Assembly (NCBI GenBank): GCA_033026295.1
Contig: JAUPFM010000069.1
Span: 62,001 to 126,000 of the forward strand
Length of the DNA: 64,000 bases
DNA from: Channa striata
Lineage: Eukaryota > Chordata > Actinopteri > Anabantiformes > Channidae
Reading direction: 5' to 3'
Positions 57,852 to 64,000 of the stretch are shown here, piece by piece. Position 1 is the stretch's first letter. Every line of letters begins with the position of its first letter. The notes beneath the pieces were generated by a model. The model was not told the origin of the DNA and made no database searches. It was given only the letters and a program-made list of their open reading frames with translations. The translations under genes and the position numbers were made by a program.

Positions 57852-60779
57852 GCATAAAAGGATCCTTGAATTACATGCATTTACTGTCTTTTAAGGAAAC
57901 ATCCCACAAGCTTATTTTCAGTCTCTCCTGAGTGGATTTAAGCTAAATTAGAAGGCAGACACAGTTTTATTTTAGTTTGGTGCAGAAATTGTTAAATACA
58001 AGCTTGGCTTCAAAACAGCATTTTCTCGCTGAGAAAAGGCGATTGCGAGCATAAAAGGATCCTTGAATTACATGCATTTACTGTCTTTTAAGGAAACATC
58101 CCACAAGCTTGTTTATATGTTCTGCTGAGTGGATTTAGGCTAAAGTAGAAGGCAGACACAGTTTTATTTGAGTTTGGTGCAGAAATTGTTAAATACAAGC
58201 TTGGCTTCAAAACAGCATTTTCTCGCTGAGAAAAGGCGATTTGCAGCATAAAAGGATCCTTGAATTACATGCATTTACTGTCTTTTAAGGAAACATCCCA
58301 CAAGCTTATTTTCAGTCTCTCCTGAGTGGATTTAGGCTAAATTAGAAGGCAGACACAATTTTATTTGAGTTTGGTGCAGAAATTGTTAAATACAAGCTTG
58401 GCTTCAAAACAGCATTTTCTCGCTGAGAAAAAGGCGATAAAAGCGATGCTTGAATTATATGCATTTACTGTCTTTACAGGAAAGAACCCACAAGCTTATT
58501 TTCAGTCTCTCCTGAGTGGATATAGGCTAAATAAGAAGGCAGACACAGTTTTATTTGAGTTTGGTGCAGAAATTGTTAAATACAAGCTTGGCTTCAAAAC
58601 AGCATTTTCTCGCTGAGAAAAGGCGATTCTGAGCATAAAAGGATGCTTGAATTACATGCATTTACTGTCTTTTAAGGAAACATCCCACAAGCTTCTTTAT
58701 ATGTTCTGCTGAGTGGATTTAGGCTAAATTAGAAGGCAGACACAGTTTTATTTGAGTTTGGTGCAGAAATTGTTAAATACAAGCTTGGCTTCAAAACAGC
58801 ATTTTCTCGCTGAGAAAAGGCGATTGCGAGCATAAAAGGATGCTTGAATTACATGCATTTACTGTCTTTTAAGGAAACATCCCACAAGCTTATTTTCAGT
58901 CTCTCCTGATTGGATTTAGGCTAAATAAGAAGGCAGACACAGTTTTAATTGCGTTTGGTGCAGAAATTGTTAAATACAAGCTTGGTTTCAAAACAGCATT
59001 TTCTCGCTGAGAAAAGGCGAATGCGAGCATAAAAGGATGTTTGAATTACTACATGCATTTACTGTCTTTTAAGGAAACATCCAACACGCTTATTTTCAGT
59101 CTCTCCTGAGTGGATTTAGGCTAAATTAGAAGGCAGACACAGTTTTATTTGAGTTTGGTGCAGAAATTGTTAAATACAAGCTTGGCTTCAAAACAGCATT
59201 TTCTCGCTGAGAAAAGGCGATTGCGAGCATAAAAGGATGCTTGAATTACATGCATTTACTGTCTTTTAAGGAAACATCCCACAAGCTTCTTTATATGTTC
59301 TGCTGAGTGGATTTAGGCTAAATTAGAAGGCAGACACAGTTTTATTTGAGTTTGGTGCAGAAATTGTTAAATACAAGCTTTGCTTCAAAACAGCATTTTC
59401 TCGCTGAGAAAAGGCGATTGCGAGCATAAAAGGATCCTTGAATTACATGCATTTACTGTCTTTTAAGGAAACATCCCACAAGCTTATTTTCAGTCTCTCC
59501 TGAGTGGATTCAGGCTAAATTAGAAGGCAGACACAGTTTTATTTGAGTTTGGTGCAGAAATTGTTAAATACAAGCTTGGCTTCAAAACAGCATTTTCTCG
59601 CTGAGAAAAGGCGATTGCTGAGCGATGCTTGAATTATATGCATTTACTGTCTTTTAAGGAAACATCCCACAAGCTTGTTTATATGTTCTGCTGAGTGGAT
59701 TTAGGCTAAATTAGAAGGCAGACACAGTTTTATTTGAGTTTGGTGCAGAAATTGTTAAATACAAGCTTGGCTTCAAAACAGCATTTTCTCGCTGAGAAAA
59801 GGCGATTATGAGCATAAAAGGATGCTTTAATTACATGCATTTACTGTCTTTTAAGGAAACATCCCACAAGCTTGTTTATATGTTCTACTGAGTGGATTTA
59901 GGCTAAATTAGAAGGCAGACACAGTTTTATTTGAGTTTGGTGCAGAAATTGTTAAATACAAGCTTGGCTTCAAAACAGCATTTTCTCGCTGAGAAAAGGC
60001 GATTATAAAAGCGATGCTTGAATTACATGCATTTACTGTCTTTTAAGGAAACATCCACAAGCTTATTTTCAGTCTCTTCTGAGTGGATTTAGGCTAAATT
60101 AGAAGGCAGACACAGTTTTATTTGAGTTTGGTGCAGAAATTGTTAAATACAAGCTTGGCTTCAAAACAGCATTTTCTCGCTGAGAAAAGGCGATTATGAG
60201 CGATGCTTGAATTATATGCATTAACTGTCTTTAAAGGAAAGATCCACAAGCTTATTTTCAGTCTCTCCTGAGTGGATATAGGCTAAATAAGAAGGCAGAC
60301 ACGGTTTTATTTGAGTTTGGTGCAGAAATTGTTAAATACAAGCTTGGCTTCAAAACAGCATTTTCTCGCTGAGAAAAGGCGAATGCGAGCATAAAAGGAT
60401 GCTTGAATTACATGCATTTACTGTCTTTTAAGGAAACATCCCACAAGCTTGTTTATATGTTCTGCTGAGTGGATTTAGGCTAAATTAGAAGGCAGACACA
60501 GTTTTATTTGAGTTTGGTGCAGAAATTGTTAAATACAAGCTTGGCTTCAAAACAGCATTTTCTCGCTGAGAAAAGGCGATTTGCGAGCATAAAAGGATGC
60601 TTTAATTACATGCATTTACTGTCTTTTAAGGAAACATCCCACAAGCTTGTTTATATGTTCTGCTGAGTGGATTTAGGCTAAATTAGAAGGCAGACACAGT
60701 TTTATTTGAGTTTGGTGCAGAAATTGTTAAATACAAGCTTGGCTTCAAAACAGCATTTTCTCGCTGAGAAAAGACGATT

Positions 60780-63700
60780 ATGAGCATAAAAGGATCCTTG
60801 AATTACATGCATTTACTGTCTTTTAAGGAAACATCACACAAGCTTATTTTCAGTCACTCCTGAGTGGATTTAGGCTAAATTAGAAGGCAGACACCATTTT
60901 ATTTGACGTTGGTGCAGAAATTGTTAAATACAAGCTTGGCTTCAAAACAGCATTTTCTCGCTGAGAAAAGGCGATTATGAGCATAAAAGGATGCTTGAAT
61001 TACATGCATTTACTGTCTTTTAAGGAAACATCCCACAAGCTTGTTTATATGTTCTGCTGAGTGGATTTAGGCTAAATTAGAAGGCAGACACAGTTTTATT
61101 TGAGTTTGGTGCAGAAATTGTTAAATACAAGCTTGGCTTCAAAACAGCATTTTCTCGCTGAGAAAAGGCGATTATGAGCGATGCTTGAATTATATGCATT
61201 TACTGTCTTTAAAGGAAAGATCCACAAGCTTATTTTCAGTCTCTCCTGAGTGGATATAGGCTAAATAAGAAGGCAGACACAGTTTTATTTGAGTTTGGTG
61301 CAGAAATTGTTAAAATACAAGCTTGGCTTCAAAACAGCATTTTCTCGCTGAGAAAAGGCGATTGCGAGCATAAAAGGATGCTTTAATTACATGCATTTAC
61401 TGTCTTTTAAGGAAACATCCCACAAGCTTGTTTATATGTTCTGCTGAGTGGATTTAGGCTAAATTAGAAGGCCGACACAGTTTTATTTGAGTTTGGTGCA
61501 GAAATTGTTAAATACAAGCTTGGCTTCAAAACAGCATTTTCTCGCTGAGAAAAGGCGATTGCGAGCGATGCTTGAATTACATGCATTTACTGTCTTTTAA
61601 GGAAACATCCCACAAGCTTATTTTCAGTCTCTTCTGAGTGGATTTAGGCTAAATTAGAAGGCAGACACAGTTTTATTTGAGTTTGGTGCAGAAATTGTTA
61701 AATACAAGCTTGGCTTCAAAACAGCATTTTCTCGCTGAGAAAAGGCGATTGAGCGATGCTTGAATTATATGCATTAACTGTCTTTAAAGGAAAGATCCAC
61801 AAGCTTATTTTCAGTCTCTCCTGAGTGGATATAGGCTAAATAAGAAGGCAGACACGGTTTTATTTGAGTTTGGTGCAGAAATTGTTAAATACAAGCTTGG
61901 CTTCAAAACAGCATTTTCTCGCTGAGAAAAGGCGAATCGAGCATAAAAGGATGCTTGAATTACATGCATTTACTGTCTTTTAAGGAAACATCCCACAAGC
62001 TTGTTTATATGTTCTGCTGAGTGGATTTAGGCTAAATTAGAAGGCAGACACAGTTTTATTTGAGTTTGGTGCAGAAATTGTTAAATACAAGCTTGGCTTC
62101 AAAACAGCATTTTCTCGCTGAGAAAAGGCGATTTGAGCATAAAAGGATCCTTGAATTACATGCATTTACTGTCTTTTAAGGAAACATCTCACAAGCTTAT
62201 TTTCAGTCTCTCCTGAGTGGATTTAGGCTAAATTAGAAGGCAGACACAATTTTATTTGAGTTTGGTGCAGAAATTGTTAAATACAAGCTTGGTTTCAAAA
62301 CAGCATTTTCTCGCTGAGAAAAGGCGAATCGAGCATAGAAGGATGCTTGAATTACATGCATTTACTGTCTTTTAAGGAAACATCCCACAAGCTTGTTTAT
62401 ATGTTCTGCTGAGTGGATTTAAGCTAAATTAGAAGGCAGACACAGTTTTATTTGAGTTTGGTGCAGAAATTGTTAAATACAAGCTTGGTTTCAAAACAGC
62501 ATTTTCTCGCTGAGAAAAGGCGAATCGAGCATAAAAGGATGCTTGAATTACATGCATTTACTTTCTTTTAAGGAAACATCCCACAAGCTTGTTTATATGT
62601 TCTGCTGAGTGGATTTAGGCTAAATTAGAAGGCAGACACAGTTTTATTTGAGTTTGGTGCAGAAATTGTTAAATACAAGCTTGGCTTCAAAACAGCATTT
62701 TCTCGCTGAGAAAAGGCGTTTTGAGCATAAAAGGATGCTTGAATTACATGCATTTACTGTCTTTTAACGAAACATCCCACAAGCTTGTTTATATGTTCTG
62801 CTGAGTGGATTTAGGCTAAATTAGAAGGCAGACACAGTTTTATTTGAGTTTGGTGCAGAAATTGTTAAATACAAGCTTGGCTTCAAAACAGCATTTTCTC
62901 GCTGAGAAAAGGCGATTTATGAGCATAAAAGGATCCTTGAATTACATGCATTTACTGTCTTTTAAGGAAACATCACACAAGCTTATTTTCAGTCACTCCT
63001 GAGTGGATTTAGGCTAAATTAGAAGGCAGACACCATTTTATTTGACGTTGGTGCAGAAATTGTTAAATACAAGCTTGGCTTCAAAACAGCATTTTCTCGC
63101 TGAGAAAAGGCGATTATGAGCATAAAAGGATGCTTGAATTACATGCATTTACTGTCTTTTAAGGAAACATCCCACAAGCTTATTTTCAGTCTCTCCTGAG
63201 TGGATATAGGCTAAATAAGAAGGTAGACACAGTTTTATTTGAGTTTGGTGCAGAAATTGTTAAATACAAGCTTGGCTTCAAAACAGCATTTTCTCGCTGA
63301 GAAAAGGCGAATGCGAGCATAAAAGGATGCTTGAATTACATGCATTTACTGTCTTTTAAGGAAACATCCCACAAGCTTGTTAATATGTTCTACTGAGTGG
63401 ATTTAGGCTAAATTAGAAGGCAGACACAGTTTTATTTGAGTTTGGTGCAGAAATTGTTAAATACAAGCTTGGCTTCAAAACAGCATTTTCTCGCTGAGAA
63501 AAGGCGATTATGAGCATAAAAGGATCCTTGAATTACATGCATTTACTGTCTTTTAAGGAAACATCCCACAAGCTTGTTTATATGTTCTGCTGAGTGGATT
63601 TAGGCTAAATTAGAAGGCAGACACAGTTTTATTTGAGTTTGGTGCAGAAATTGTTAAATACGAGCTTGGCTTCAAAACAGCATTTTCTCGCTGAGAAAAG

Positions 63701-64000
63701 GCGATTATGAGCGATGCTTGAATTATATGCATTTACTGTCTTTAAAGGAAAGATCCACAAGCTTATTTTCAGTCTCTCCTGAGTGGATATAGGCTAAATT
63801 AGAAGGCAGACACAATTTTATTTGAGTTTGGTGCAGAAATTGTTAAATACAAGCTTGGCTTCAAAACAGCATTTTCTCGCTGAGAAAAGGCGATTTGAGC
63901 ATAAAAGGATCCTTGAATTACATGCATTTACTGTCTTTTAAGGAAACATCACACAAGCTTATTTTCAGTCACTCCTGAGTGGATTTAGGCTAAATTAGAA
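60780..64000 (+). repeat. Right-edge higher-order repeat with CAGTCACTCC marker
   Basis: The variant monomer with ACATCACACAAG, CAGTCACTCC, ACACCATTTT and TTTGACGTTGG occurs at 60851 and 62990, an offset of 2139 bp or 11 monomers. Its left half starts again at 63966, 976 bp or five monomers later, where the window ends. An 11-monomer step of about 2140 bp also separates marked monomers at 11722/13861 and 37811/39951. ATTATATGCATTAACTG at about 60211 and 61767 gives an eight-monomer step. Confidence 0.7.

Larger units (their letters stand above)
33802..64000 (+). repeat. Satellite array, right part (same family, same orientation)
   Basis: The array resumes in the middle of the monomer that the retroelement split: the left flank ends ...TTTGGTGC and the right flank starts GTGCAGAAATTG. 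Monomers are of the same A, B and C subtypes to the end of the window, which stops inside a monomer. From about 48.5 kb new variants become common: GCTTCTTTATATG, GGCTAAAGTAGAAGG, CTGATTGGATTT with TTTTAATTGCG, and TTTTCTGTCTC. From about 60 kb another variant with CAGTCACTCC and TTTGACGTTGG appears. The array therefore has local subfamily domains. No gene, RNA or unrelated insertion is seen. Confidence 0.97.

Noticed and set aside
11225..58616. Repeated ORFs of 60-90 codons on the + strand in the satellite
   Set aside because: They recur only where type C monomers occur, start in one frame of a monomer tail and end in another, and often depend on TTG-type starts. They are listed as a monomer subtype, not as genes.

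Overview
The window is a vertebrate, probably teleost fish, satellite-DNA array broken by one LTR retrotransposon. I see no host gene, tRNA, rRNA or CRISPR array. The teleost call is inference: the retroelement has the integrase-before-reverse-transcriptase layout of Gmr1-like Ty3/gypsy elements, known from fish and other deuterostomes, and a proline-tRNA-type primer site. The species cannot be named.

Layout. Bases 1-27802 and 33802-64000 are one head-to-tail satellite array, all in one orientation and running off both ends. The monomer is about 189-198 bp, so about 300 copies by division (not counted). Each full monomer has two HindIII-type CAAGCTTG palindromes about 92 bp apart, an NsiI-type ATGCAT, and a short perfect hairpin. 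Directly 3' of the hairpin lies a 5-12 base patch that varies far more than the rest. Several monomer subtypes (A, B and a stop-free type C) are shuffled into higher-order blocks. Block copies recur at offsets of about 1.17, 1.36, 2.14, 2.34, 3.9, 19.1 and 26.1 kb, and chimeric monomers mark some joints.

Retroelement. Bases 27803-33801 (5999 bp) hold a complete-length Ty3/gypsy element on the + strand: 601-bp 5' LTR, primer binding site, gag, pol in the order protease-integrase-reverse transcriptase-RNase H, a 14-bp hairpin, polypurine tract and 600-bp 3' LTR, flanked by a 4-bp duplication GTGC. There is no room for env. The LTRs differ at only two places, yet gag-pol changes frame about ten times, eight of them in the direction of a one-base deletion. 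The copy as written cannot encode its proteins. Either the consensus carries indel errors, or the element was moved in trans by an intact relative. An unoccupied copy of the insertion site lies at 8689-8692 inside a duplicate of the same satellite block, so the target locus can be seen before insertion.

Long gene-free stretches are all satellite. The short ORFs of 60-90 codons within the array are by-products of type C monomers or of single-base differences, and I do not call them genes.
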